From the NCBI GenBank assembly GCA_003116975.1, contig BGKB01000053.1, positions 248,001 to 312,000 of the forward strand: a DNA stretch of 64,000 nt. Reading direction: 5' to 3'. Below the pieces are notes generated by a model that did not search any database, was not told the origin of the DNA, and saw only the letters and a program-made list of their open reading frames with translations. How positions within the stretch are numbered: the first letter of the stretch is position 1; the number at the start of each line of letters is the position of its first letter. The DNA comes from Aurantiochytrium sp. KH105 (Eukaryota > Sar > Bigyra > Thraustochytrida > Thraustochytriidae). Of the stretch, positions 10,501 through 17,961 are shown piece after piece. The translations under genes and the position numbers were made by a program.

Positions 10501-11756
10501 CGCTACGCCTTTTGCGAAATCTGATTCGATCCCCTCACGGTATGACGTTGTGGCTTCAATTTGCGTCCGATGCGCGAGCTAATCTTGACGCATCCGGCAA
10601 TGTCTGTGGGGCTCGCGTAGGTGTGGACTTTACGCCACATCCGAGTTTGGACGCTCTTCGTAAGCTAACGCGGTCGCCTCTGAGCCAGAGAGACTCAGTA
10701 CTTTTGCGCGCGGGGCCATGGGGAAAGTTCGACTGCGATGTGCGTGATCGAAACTCTCGCAGTGAATCGAGTCTTCAGATGCCCTTGTTCCGAGAATGTT
10801 GGGGTGTCAACTTTTCTAAAAATACAGGCATCGCATTCAAAGGGGATCAGGTTCGCCTAGGAAGTGCTTGGTCTATTGGAGTTTGGTTCGTTTGTGGGCC
10901 TGCGTTTGACGCAGCACAAGTGTCGCAGTTCAACGCCGCAGCTTCTTCTTCATCTTCTTCATGTTTCCAGACGTCATTTACTTTGGTGCAAACACATCGT
11001 GGTGATCGACCTGTTTGCATCTTGCGCCGGCAAGTCACAGAAGCCGGCAAGACGATCTTCGAGCTAGGCTCCTTTTGCGCTGCAAACGGGACATGGTACG
11101 GGAGCGGAATTGATCTTGGTGCATTGAGGCAAGGCTGGCATCACCTCATGGTTGTCGGTGTCGCAGGCAAAACTCGTTTCTATCTGGACGGCGGATCACA
11201 TCTTGCTTGCGCTCTCATCCGCTATCAGGCGAAGGGGGATATTGTGCTAGTGGGCAACGGTGGCGCGCTCGACGAGTCTTGGGGGACAGCCGCTGATTTT
11301 CGTGTGTATCCCTTTGCACTGGGCAAAGATGCACGTACGTGGGACTTGTATGTTGATGCTCGCACGTGGGGACCGAATTGTTTTGCTGACGCTGCTACAT
11401 TTCTCCTCCTTCTTTCTCAGCAACAACAGCAAGAGAAGATGGTCATGTCGATTTCGATGCACGCGCCGCCTGGGCTTCTTCGTTTACTCGTCGCGCAGCA
11501 TCAGCGCGGCGCGCTCCTCGAGCTGCTGCTAGCAGAGACGAAGCGCTTTGGTGTCATATCCGCTGCGCGGATCATGGCAGTCGAGGTTCTTGGTGACCTC
11601 GCACTCTGCGCTCCCGTGCGCGCACACGTGCTTGAGTCTTGCATAATCGACTGCTTGATCGAAGCTCGTGAAACTACATCAAGAAGTAATTCGAGTGGCG
11701 CATGTGACACCGCGCTGGAGAAAGCTTTGAATCGCCTTGTCATGAATGCAAAGTAG
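7509..11756 (+). CDS. Large ARM/HEAT-like protein with C-terminal LamG/ConA-like domain
   Basis: 1415 residues from an ATG at 7509. It begins MGQDIS, which fits an N-myristoylation consensus (Gly2, small residue at 6). Residues about 90-1060 are leucine-rich alpha helices with armadillo/HEAT character (for example PLFVAEAVLFTLFNYV and EIALRLLRNLI), broken by charged linkers. About residues 1098-1275 look like a concanavalin/LamG jelly roll: GIAFKGDQVRL, SIGVWF, a tryptophan-histidine GWHHLMVVG strand and RFYLDGG. BEACH proteins also join ARM repeats to a ConA-like domain, but no BEACH or WD40 part is visible here. No enzyme motif was seen; a membrane-associated scaffold is the best inference. 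The downstream intergenic space is short. Confidence 0.6.
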   Translation: MGQDISGLELFDGLQEQKILRADDDNLYEQRAERSEAERESSERVLERRSEDPQAGLSGALGDELWASQTLSQVKNAKNQRSALWHVIRLTMSQVQQGVSLDITTSPHLVRNAIMPVQGSSLDELLLFASFLNIVYPFSSNTSFGFAKLATGPDLRMGPRQNPSYAAAVHYATLMREDYSGAASNLSYLLLAADRRTVRIASLALAILVVHPSSRKLSHEPHGLAILCADRDPVMQYLGVTTLGNLCANKNSGENSPDSMGISSEIQAVMRTSIPILLQMLVDPETPLFVAEAVLFTLFNYVRISSAGASVAHAIIVVDAEGKAHASVDIHVGKDARSGATAPVLALPSERQRFFMLHVLFGLLHGVGTEDLASARAFPHFQEWSETSDLAHTLVCMLLCELSRPQENAHLFAASVDTDARRHSNLKRNSRARLSRALFTPQSSFSSDLPFVTDTSPTTLGETYSSRILLLLELYREQDFSPASTALAAASLSLGLLSLSEGDRDPAPAMDKSPPMATCDQTQESAPCFHSGTIASNNYLEPLLAAFSRQKSASFDLHWAHFRVAPERTSARTQLLSADVLGDICGKEIGIDSFLKSMEDRMCEVTHDTDFDEVWIAYFQNLFMNRLEDLVHAHLARDDAAKPKIAGQGGAKFVLQLLHAILQTCADKDVLVRTLNTIARLAIFDADAAMALCERGVVRRLVQMLWVICADQGILAVEITETDEEEVLSVFPDTSDHIDRAEDSGNPSANENTRSRDTGRRQRQDSIVAALLTPKHGNKNFHADMLFNRILVDAALRSRLRYVQGLLGPELVLHVLRALNAFAVHGALRDEIGINLKMRGFFFRLYEVFENARDNTKTFRVPAKFQSTNHADGSMPSARKFAPALAVDMLDEIVMGIGCLTASTHAISRQRWSLARNRELMQHLVRAAREASVTQQEKVSLDAQQKSVKSLCALENMARSRGVKAALLSHTDLLDALTEVLTVTERCTQHRAQQREIALRLLRNLIRSPHGMTLWLQFASDARANLDASGNVCGARVGVDFTPHPSLDALRKLTRSPLSQRDSVLLRAGPWGKFDCDVRDRNSRSESSLQMPLFRECWGVNFSKNTGIAFKGDQVRLGSAWSIGVWFVCGPAFDAAQVSQFNAAASSSSSSCFQTSFTLVQTHRGDRPVCILRRQVTEAGKTIFELGSFCAANGTWYGSGIDLGALRQGWHHLMVVGVAGKTRFYLDGGSHLACALIRYQAKGDIVLVGNGGALDESWGTAADFRVYPFALGKDARTWDLYVDARTWGPNCFADAATFLLLLSQQQQQEKMVMSISMHAPPGLLRLLVAQHQRGALLELLLAETKRFGVISAARIMAVEVLGDLALCAPVRAHVLESCIIDCLIEARETTSRSNSSGACDTALEKALNRLVMNAK

Positions 11757-11904
11757 TACGACGACAATGTGACAAACAAACGAAGGGACAAATCTTTGAG
11801 GGTGAGGACTCTAGAACAGTGAATAACATCAAATGCAAATGCGAACGCAAATACAACCTGTAGCTTTCAACTGTTTTTGGCAATCACAAAGGAATAAACC
11901 AGAG

Positions 11905-13116
11905 TTACGGCATGGCACGGTAATGTTCATAATGTTCTACAGAGTTCGCGTGCATGCCTCCAAAACGAGGTTGCTGCGAGCCATTTGGCAATGATGCTCG
12001 AAAGCGCTGTATTCGAGACGACGCGTGTTTGGGTGGAGGGTTCCGTCGTTGGGCTCTCTTGTTGAAAGCATTCGATCGTTGAAAGACATTCGCTGCTGCT
12101 ACATCTTCATCATCATCTGCCAGCTCGGAAAGACTCTCGCGAGCGAAGAGTCTCTTTTGAGCAAAGAAGCCAACTGTTGCCAATATATAGGTCGCTACAA
12201 CGCAAATGTAGTATTGCCATGAGCCCGCCGACGGGTCAGCATGGAGGTCGCAGAATTCGCTGGGGTATTTGTTGGTGATAATACCGCACGCCTTTACGCA
12301 CAGGTAGGCGCCAATAAAGACGAAGTTGGCCATGGCCAGTGTACGCCGATGAAGTTTTCTGGAAATCACAAGACCTGTATTGACGCAGAGGCCTAATGCA
12401 AAGAAGAAACCCGCGCAGATAGAAAAAGTATAGTAGGGTAGCTGCTCGTTCTTGACCAGGCGGTACACGCCGAATGAGTTGAGCATGATGCCGAAGATCA
12501 TCCATCCGAGTGAACAGCCTAGAATGATGGCAAATTTTGACCCTGGACGATGGCCTGCAACAGCCATGGCAAAGATGGCGCTGAGCACGAGCGCGGCTAG
12601 ATACGCCGCAGCAAAGGGTGTAATCCAGCGAGCGGTTGGAAGAGAGGCCCCAAACCAGACGATCGCGTACCCAATGGTCCCATAGCCATAAGCAAAGACG
12701 AGTAAAGTACATGTTTTAGGCCATTTGACACCTCGAAGGAGTAGAATGAGCCCCATGGCGGCACCAAAGAGGGATACGATTGATGTCATAACCCTGTACT
12801 TTGACTCAAAGCCTTTGGGTGGACATACGAAGCGCGCATCATCATTTATCGAGGCAGAGTCTCCTTGTCCTTGTCCTGCTGTTGCTGTCATTGCCTCGCT
12901 GGCTGTCTCGAGAGCAGCAACAGGTTTGTCGATCGCTGCTGCTTCAAAGAGATCTCCGCCCTCATTCTTCCGTATAACCGTGGCATGGTCTTCCCTTGCG
13001 TCGAGCAAGAACTCATCTCGTGACGGAAGCCGCGAGGCATCAGCTATCCGCAAGGGCCCTACAAGAGCGCACGCCACAAGCACAACGACGGCGAGCGCCG
13101 CAGACGAGCGTCTCAT
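11905..13116 (-). CDS. Seven-span membrane protein with signal peptide (TM7S3/TMEM198-like)
   Basis: 403 residues from an ATG at 13116. A hydrophobic leader (about 1-27, ending ADA) looks like a cleaved signal peptide. A luminal or extracellular region of about 75 residues follows. Seven hydrophobic spans lie between about residues 105 and 325, spaced as in the DUF4203 (TM7S3/TMEM198-like) family, with small loops and Gly-rich helices. The C-terminal ~75 residues are basic, disordered and probably cytosolic. Family assignment rests on topology and general look, so another seven-span family remains possible. Divergent from the four-span gene at 13692. Confidence 0.55.
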   Translation of the reverse strand: MRRSSAALAVVVLVACALVGPLRIADASRLPSRDEFLLDAREDHATVIRKNEGGDLFEAAAIDKPVAALETASEAMTATAGQGQGDSASINDDARFVCPPKGFESKYRVMTSIVSLFGAAMGLILLLRGVKWPKTCTLLVFAYGYGTIGYAIVWFGASLPTARWITPFAAAYLAALVLSAIFAMAVAGHRPGSKFAIILGCSLGWMIFGIMLNSFGVYRLVKNEQLPYYTFSICAGFFFALGLCVNTGLVISRKLHRRTLAMANFVFIGAYLCVKACGIITNKYPSEFCDLHADPSAGSWQYYICVVATYILATVGFFAQKRLFARESLSELADDDEDVAAANVFQRSNAFNKRAQRRNPPPKHASSRIQRFRASLPNGSQQPRFGGMHANSVEHYEHYRAMP

Positions 13117-13691
13117 CGCGCGAAGCGGGACTTGGCTTCGTTTTGCTCGGCGCTGATCGTGGTACGTATCCTTCTTTTGGTTTTGATGCCGCCCGAAGGG
13201 CTCGCCCCTTTCGAAACGACCAAGCCTCCCGCGTCAGGCGCGGCCGGCCTTCCTCCCTCCGCGCGAGGCAGACGGGGCTCTCCGCGGCCTCCGGCAGGGA
13301 CGCCCGCGACTCCCGCGGCGGCGGTCGGCGCCTCCCGCCGGAGCGGAGTTGGGTTTCTGCCCGTCCCGCGGCGCTGCTCGAGCTGCGCCGCGCCGAGATC
13401 CTGCGCCGCGCCGTGCCGCTCCCCGCGCGGTTTTTAACACGCGGTCCACGCGCCGGCCCCTGCTTTGCACGCGGGGTGCGAGGGCGGGTCTGCTGTTACG
13501 GACCCGGCGCGGAGGGCGCGGGCCTCGGGCGGCGCAGCGCAGCGCGGAGCGGAGGGCAAAGCGCGAATCGAGGGCGCGAAGACAATCTTCGATCGATCCT
13601 CGCGCAGGCCGCGCAGACGGCGCGCGGGAGCGGCCTCCGCGCGGGCGAGGGCTCGGGCGGGGTCGCGCAGGAGCAGGGAACGACGCGCAGC
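13117..13691. other. Divergent promoter region
   Basis: 575-bp GC-rich spacer between divergent start codons at 13116 and 13692. The plus-strand frame is open across it but gives Arg/Gly/Ala-rich sequence with no conserved look, so it is treated as promoter and leader. Confidence 0.45.
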
Positions 13692-14513
13692 ATGGGCCTG
13701 CGCCACGAGGCGCCGCGCAGCTGGCTCGAGCCCGAGGTCTTCGGCGAGGACGCGCCGTTGCTCGAAGATGAAGAGATGCGCGGGAGACGGGACAAGGAGA
13801 GGGAGAAGGGCCGCCAGGAGCAGCGGCAGGAGCAGCGGCGGCAACGGGAGGGGGCAGAAGCGGCGTACCGGGGCCCGCGCGTGGATGAGGTGACGTGGTC
13901 GGTGAAGGTCCGCCACTCGAGGGGGTACTTGGCGCTGACGCTGGTGCAGGTCGCGGTGATCGTGGCGATGATTTCGTGGATCTCCATTGATCGCGCCGCG
14001 GTGCATCATCCGGTGTTCGTGGTCTTGGAGGCCTTTGTGACGCTCTCGGTGTGCTTTGACACGATGCTCATGATCCACTTTCAAGGCGCGCGGGCGTACT
14101 TTTGCTGTGGGGTCGCTGGTGGTGGAGACTACAGGTCGCCAGGCAGCCCTGGCCAGGTCGGGCTTCGAGAAGCGCGCGAGGCAGCCTTTGGCGGAGGCGT
14201 CTCGCCAAAAATGCAACACAGCTTCGTCAGAGATGAAGACCCGCAGACAATGCGCGCCTTGAGTGGTATTCTCAACTATGCGCAATTAATGCTGGCGTTG
14301 TTGAGTGTGGCAGGCTTTATTTCGACCCTTCTCATTGGCAAGATTGATTGGGAGGAAGATGTAGCCCTCACGCTCTTGCTGGTTCGTTGCGTGGTACTGC
14401 TCATCTTTTTCGTTTTGAATCACTTTCGCAATGCGCTCATTCAAGGCCGAATGCTTCGTTTCTGCGAGCTCCGCGGCAACGAGGTCGACGCGGAATGGGA
14501 TGTGGCCTTTTGA
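13692..14513 (+). CDS. Four-span membrane protein, unknown function
   Basis: 273 residues from the ATG at 13692. The open frame runs upstream to 12996, overlapping the divergent neighbour, but that part looks like GC-rich leader. Residues 1-60 are charged with a Glu/Arg/Gln-rich coiled-coil-like stretch. Four hydrophobic segments follow at about 85-105, 112-132, 200-222 and 230-250. The loop between spans 2 and 3 is about 65 residues, Gly- and Cys-containing and followed by a charged SFVRDEDPQT stretch. The protein ends in an acidic tail, AEWDVAF. The layout recalls small eukaryotic four-helix membrane proteins, but I do not recognise the family. Confidence 0.6.
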   Translation: MGLRHEAPRSWLEPEVFGEDAPLLEDEEMRGRRDKEREKGRQEQRQEQRRQREGAEAAYRGPRVDEVTWSVKVRHSRGYLALTLVQVAVIVAMISWISIDRAAVHHPVFVVLEAFVTLSVCFDTMLMIHFQGARAYFCCGVAGGGDYRSPGSPGQVGLREAREAAFGGGVSPKMQHSFVRDEDPQTMRALSGILNYAQLMLALLSVAGFISTLLIGKIDWEEDVALTLLLVRCVVLLIFFVLNHFRNALIQGRMLRFCELRGNEVDAEWDVAF

Positions 14514-15059
14514 TCTTCTGATGGATGACGGGCGTGGTGGATGGTATACAATGCCTTTGTCATTGCCATTGCCATTGCCATTGCCGCCACTAACGTGACG
14601 CGGAGGACTCCTCGTCCATCGCTGACTGACAGCGACAATGTGTGAGGTGAGGACAGAAGCAGAGGTGACCCATTCCCGCCTTGCACTCTACCGCTGCGCT
14701 CTCAGCTTGCGGGGGGCACCTCCTTCTTCTTCCTCTCCATTGCAAAATTTCTGCTGCTGCGCACGTCCAACGTCCGGCTCGAAGCCGAAGCGGAGTCCCC
14801 ATCGCCGACGAAGTCCACGTCCTGCGGGCTGTGCTCGCGGGCAGTGCAGTCGCTTCGCTCTCTCTCGGTCGCTCTCGGGGCCGCGGGTTGGTGGGTGTGA
14901 CGCGAGCGAGAAAGCAAGTCGCCAAGCCCAAGCCACCTCGCGCGCTCGCGAGGCCGCCCTCTGAAGCGCCGCGGACGCGCCGGCGCGCTGCGGAGCCGCG
15001 CCCTGCGGAGCCGGGCTCGGGCTGCTCGGCAGCACGGGGCCGCGCACGAGAAAGCGACG
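14514..15059. other. Intergenic region with CATTGC repeats
   Basis: 546 bp between two plus-strand genes. Four tandem CATTGC hexamers lie at 14561-14584, just after the upstream stop codon. The rest is GC-rich and probably holds the ICT1 promoter. No supported gene. Confidence 0.5.
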
Positions 15060-15623
15060 ATGCTGGCGGCCGCCATGAAGGGCCGCGGCGCCATGGCGAG
15101 ATGGTCTCGCGCGGCGCCGCGGCTCTTGTCCAGCAGCGCGCAGGCCACGGGCGGGGCAACCCAGGACGGAGGAGAGGGAGACGCCGGCGCAGACCGGGCG
15201 GACGATGCCCCGCTGACCGTGGACGTGCCGAAGAACGCGATCCGGTTCAAGGCCGTGCGGTCCTCGGGCCCTGGAGGCCAGGCCGTGAACAAGCAGTCCA
15301 CCTGCGTGGAGGCTCGGGTGAACCTGTACGAGGCGTTCTGGCTCCCGGATGATGCGCGTGAGCGTCTCATGAATGACGAGGCCAACCGCATTAATAAGGT
15401 CGGGGATCTCATTGTTGTCGTTCAGGAGCAGCGGACGCAAGAGTTGAACAAACGCATTGCCCAAGAGCGCGTTCAACAGCTCCTCGATGCTTCTCTCGTG
15501 GCCCCGAAGGAACGAGTTATGCGAGTTGGTATTTCTGAAGCTGGCAAGGAGTATCGCAAGGAAAGTAAGCGTTATCGATCGAAAATCAAGCAGGCGCGAC
15601 GCGTCTCGAAGAAAGACTGGTGA
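15060..15623 (+). CDS. ICT1: Mitochondrial peptidyl-tRNA hydrolase ICT1/MRPL58-type (GGQ)
   Basis: 187 residues. The first ~40 residues are Ala/Arg/Ser-rich without acidic residues, typical of a mitochondrial presequence; ATGs at residues 1, 6 and 12 are all possible starts. The catalytic class I release-factor motif GPGGQ is at residues 70-74, followed by AVNK, which is the strongly conserved context. A basic C-terminal helix (KYRSKIKQARR type) matches the ICT1/YaeJ tail that enters the empty mRNA channel of stalled ribosomes. There is no codon-recognition domain, as expected for ICT1 rather than mtRF1. The predicted role is hydrolysis of peptidyl-tRNA on stalled mitoribosomes. Confidence 0.92.
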   Translation: MLAAAMKGRGAMARWSRAAPRLLSSSAQATGGATQDGGEGDAGADRADDAPLTVDVPKNAIRFKAVRSSGPGGQAVNKQSTCVEARVNLYEAFWLPDDARERLMNDEANRINKVGDLIVVVQEQRTQELNKRIAQERVQQLLDASLVAPKERVMRVGISEAGKEYRKESKRYRSKIKQARRVSKKDW

Positions 15624-15715
15624 CGACAACCCAACAAACGAAAAGAACATACCGCGTGTCGTTTTTTGAGTTTCTTTCCTTGATCTGTACTTCTTTGATA
15701 ACGCACGGGCTTTGC

Positions 15716-15835
15716 GATGCGATGCGATGCAATGCAATGCAATGCAATGCAATGCAATGCAATGCAATGCAATGCAATGCAATGCAATGCAATGCAATGC
15801 AATGCAATGCAATGCAATGCAATGCAATGCAATGC
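15716..15835 (+). repeat. Pentanucleotide satellite (GATGC)3(AATGC)21
   Basis: Twenty-four perfect 5-bp units: three GATGC then twenty-one AATGC without interruption. Because the period is 5, it is open in several frames (MQCNA.. and CIALH..), which creates false ORFs. It lies about 90 bp after the ICT1 stop codon. Confidence 0.97.
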
Positions 15836-15866
15836 AAGAATAATTAGGAAAGTAGGTTATCCCTAT

Positions 15867-15886
15867 CCCCCCCCCCCCCCCCCCCC
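15867..15886 (+). repeat. C20 homopolymer
   Basis: Twenty consecutive cytosines about 30 bp after the AATGC array. Length is likely variable and may be imprecise in the assembly. Confidence 0.9.
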
Positions 15887-16498
15887 AAACACACAAAGAA
15901 TAAACAAAGAAAAAAGAATCATGTATACTTTCTATCGCAACGATTATATAACTACACGCCAAAACGGCAAGGCAGTCTAGGCCTAGGCCAAACTTTACTT
16001 GGACTGTGAGATGCTCACTCCCCGGACACTTCACGCAAAACTTTTACAATTCGACTCTTTGCTGCATGATCTGCGTTTTGACAATCGATTCAATGCCCAC
16101 ACTCCATCTCTTTTTCCAGACCCTGAGCAACAGAGAAGAAAGCCAGAGAGGACCTTGAGCTCGAAGCGTGTGACCTCCGTACGGGCAATCGATACCTGAA
16201 GGAACAAGACATTCTGCGAGGCACTGCTGTGAGATGGTAGAAGAAAAACAATAACAACAACAACAATGGAGCACCTCGAGCTGGTCCGATAGGAACGCGT
16301 CAGCTCCTCCTCCTCCCTCCTCCTCTCACGGACGAAAAAGTGGCAAAGCGGAAAAAATGCACTTGCTTTAGGTAGATCTACACTCACTTCAAAGCGACGC
16401 AAAAGACGCTTCATGAAGTCAAAAAGGTGCCTGAATTCACCGAGGAAAAAGTGGGCATCTAATCTAGGCTGGCTTCAAAAAAGAATGCGATTATTTCA

Positions 16499-17658
16499 GA
16501 ACTTGATCGTTGATTGCATGCCTGCATGACTGCTTGTGCGGTCACACATATTATACTGCTTCTGGAGAAAGTGCTCGTTGAAATATCGGATGTCCTGCGC
16601 AAGCTCGGCAGGCGTTGCTTTGATGGTGGCGTTCCTGAAACGAGTCAGGCGAACTTCCCCCGTGGTCGTCCATGACGAAAGTGGAGGCCAGGTCTTCCGG
16701 TTCGTCCACACGAAGAGCGACGACTCCTCCACGCACCATGGGAAGAGTCTCCCGCGCCATGTCCACTACGGCCTTCGATTCCCAAAGTGACTGTATAGCG
16801 AATGGCCCTTCCACGTTATTGCGACAATAAAGTCCGAACAGAGGTGGCGACCTCCGTGGAGACACCACGGCGCGTGCCGCGATCCCCAGAGCGGCCAAAG
16901 GGTCTCGTACACCTGCGTCACGTGACAACACCACGCCCAGGATCTCACCTCCTCTTCGAACGACAGAGGGAAAAGCAGCAGCGATGCATGAGGACCGATA
17001 TCTGAGTAAGCAGTCTTCAGCTGACACAGCGTAAATTGCTTCCCACGTCGATGCCACATATCGGCGATAGCAGTACCCTCCCCTACGAGCCACTGTTTAC
17101 GGCACAACCTTTGACGAGCTGGTGTATTATTGGCCTCAGTTTCGCGGAAGATGTCAATGCACTCGAAGATGATGTTGTCAATGGGCCGCAACTCGGCAGG
17201 GCGGTCTGCATTAAGGCGTGTCCTTCAGAGTCCACTGTGTACGATCTTCTCCAGTGACGGGATGGGAACGGGTACGTCAGAGTTATCAAGAGAATTAAAC
17301 TCATCCCGAGTAAAGGTCTGGTCACTGCAAGATCGCACGAAAAGATGCCCGATATGAGGAGAATGCCATTGCCCTTGCAGTCGGAAAAGCAGACGCAGCA
17401 GGTGTCGCGCATGATGTATTCGGCGACAACCGCGCTGGTGTACGGCTTAGGACTGAAAAAACTGCAGTTGTAGTAGATGTGCTCTCGCACTCGCAATGTG
17501 TCGAACATCGGCCAGAGAGAAGCCGCCCTGGTCGCATCAATGCTAGTGAGCAACGCTTTGCTCGTGCGACGGACCTGGATCATCACCCATGGTCCCGCGT
17601 ACGCAAAGACCTTCTCCAGCGCCTCCTGCGGCAGCGCGTCCAGTCGCGGTGCGCCCAT
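16499..17658 (-). pseudogene. Decayed F-box-like gene, several frame shifts
   Basis: An ATG at 17658 opens LPQEALEKVFAYAG, an F-box-like N-terminus (L-P-x-E-x-L-x-x-I/V-F). Protein-like sequence then continues in shifting frames down the minus strand: the starting frame to about 17340, the next frame (FVRSCSDQTFTRDEF...) which meets a TGA at 17226-17224 and continues (RPIDNIIFECIDIF...), a third from about 17000 (SLWESKAVVDMARETL...), and back near 16660 (ELAQDIRYFNEHF...), ending at a stop near 16499. No clean GT-AG pairs join these blocks by eye. Loss of frame in at least three places plus one stop suggests a pseudogene; poor consensus or unusual introns are the alternative. No intact neighbour paralogue is present. 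Confidence 0.5.
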
Positions 17659-17961
17659 GGTATCTTCTTTCGTTCCGGTTCTGTGTAGAACCGCCGTCTT
17701 GTGATTGTGGTTGGGCTCGCAAAGTTATACACGCTGGTGCAGACGATGAAGAAGAACCTTTCGGCTGCCAGTTGGCCAGCCAGTTGGCCAGCCCATAGGC
17801 CAGCCCGTAGGCCAGCCCATAGGCCAGCCCGTAGGCCAGCCAGCGGGGACCGCAAAACCGTCGCAGTCGCGCGTTTGCGAAGAAGAATTGGTTACAGGCG
17901 AGCGGGCCTCGGAGCGTGGCATACAGAAGGCGTTGTCGGATGATCTGAGATTTATTATTAT
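17659..17961. other. Spacer with 12-bp minisatellite
   Basis: 303 bp between the F-box-like remnant start and the 3' end of the nuclease-kinase gene. It contains the GGCCAGCCC repeat array. No gene seen. Confidence 0.6.
17773..17843 (+). repeat. GGCCAGCCC(A/G)TA minisatellite
   Basis: Two GGCCAGCCAGTT-like units are followed by four 12-bp units that alternate GGCCAGCCCATA and GGCCAGCCCGTA, then a partial unit. The strict A/G alternation means the last amplified unit was probably 24 bp. Confidence 0.9.

Larger units (their letters stand above)
15624..16499. other. Intergenic region with satellite and homopolymer
   Basis: 876 bp between ICT1 and the F-box-like remnant. It contains the pentanucleotide array and the C20 run listed separately. 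The rest is lower in GC than the left part of the window and carries no supported gene. Confidence 0.6.

Noticed and set aside
12996-13691. N-terminal extension of the four-span membrane protein
   Set aside because: Overlaps the divergent neighbour's start and is Arg/Gly/Ala-rich with no protein-like pattern; ATG at 13692 preferred.
15716-15835. CRISPR array
   Set aside because: Units are contiguous 5-bp repeats without spacers, in eukaryotic DNA.
15586-15837. Open frames reading CIALH or MQCNA repeats
   Set aside because: Artefact of the AATGC satellite, open in several frames.
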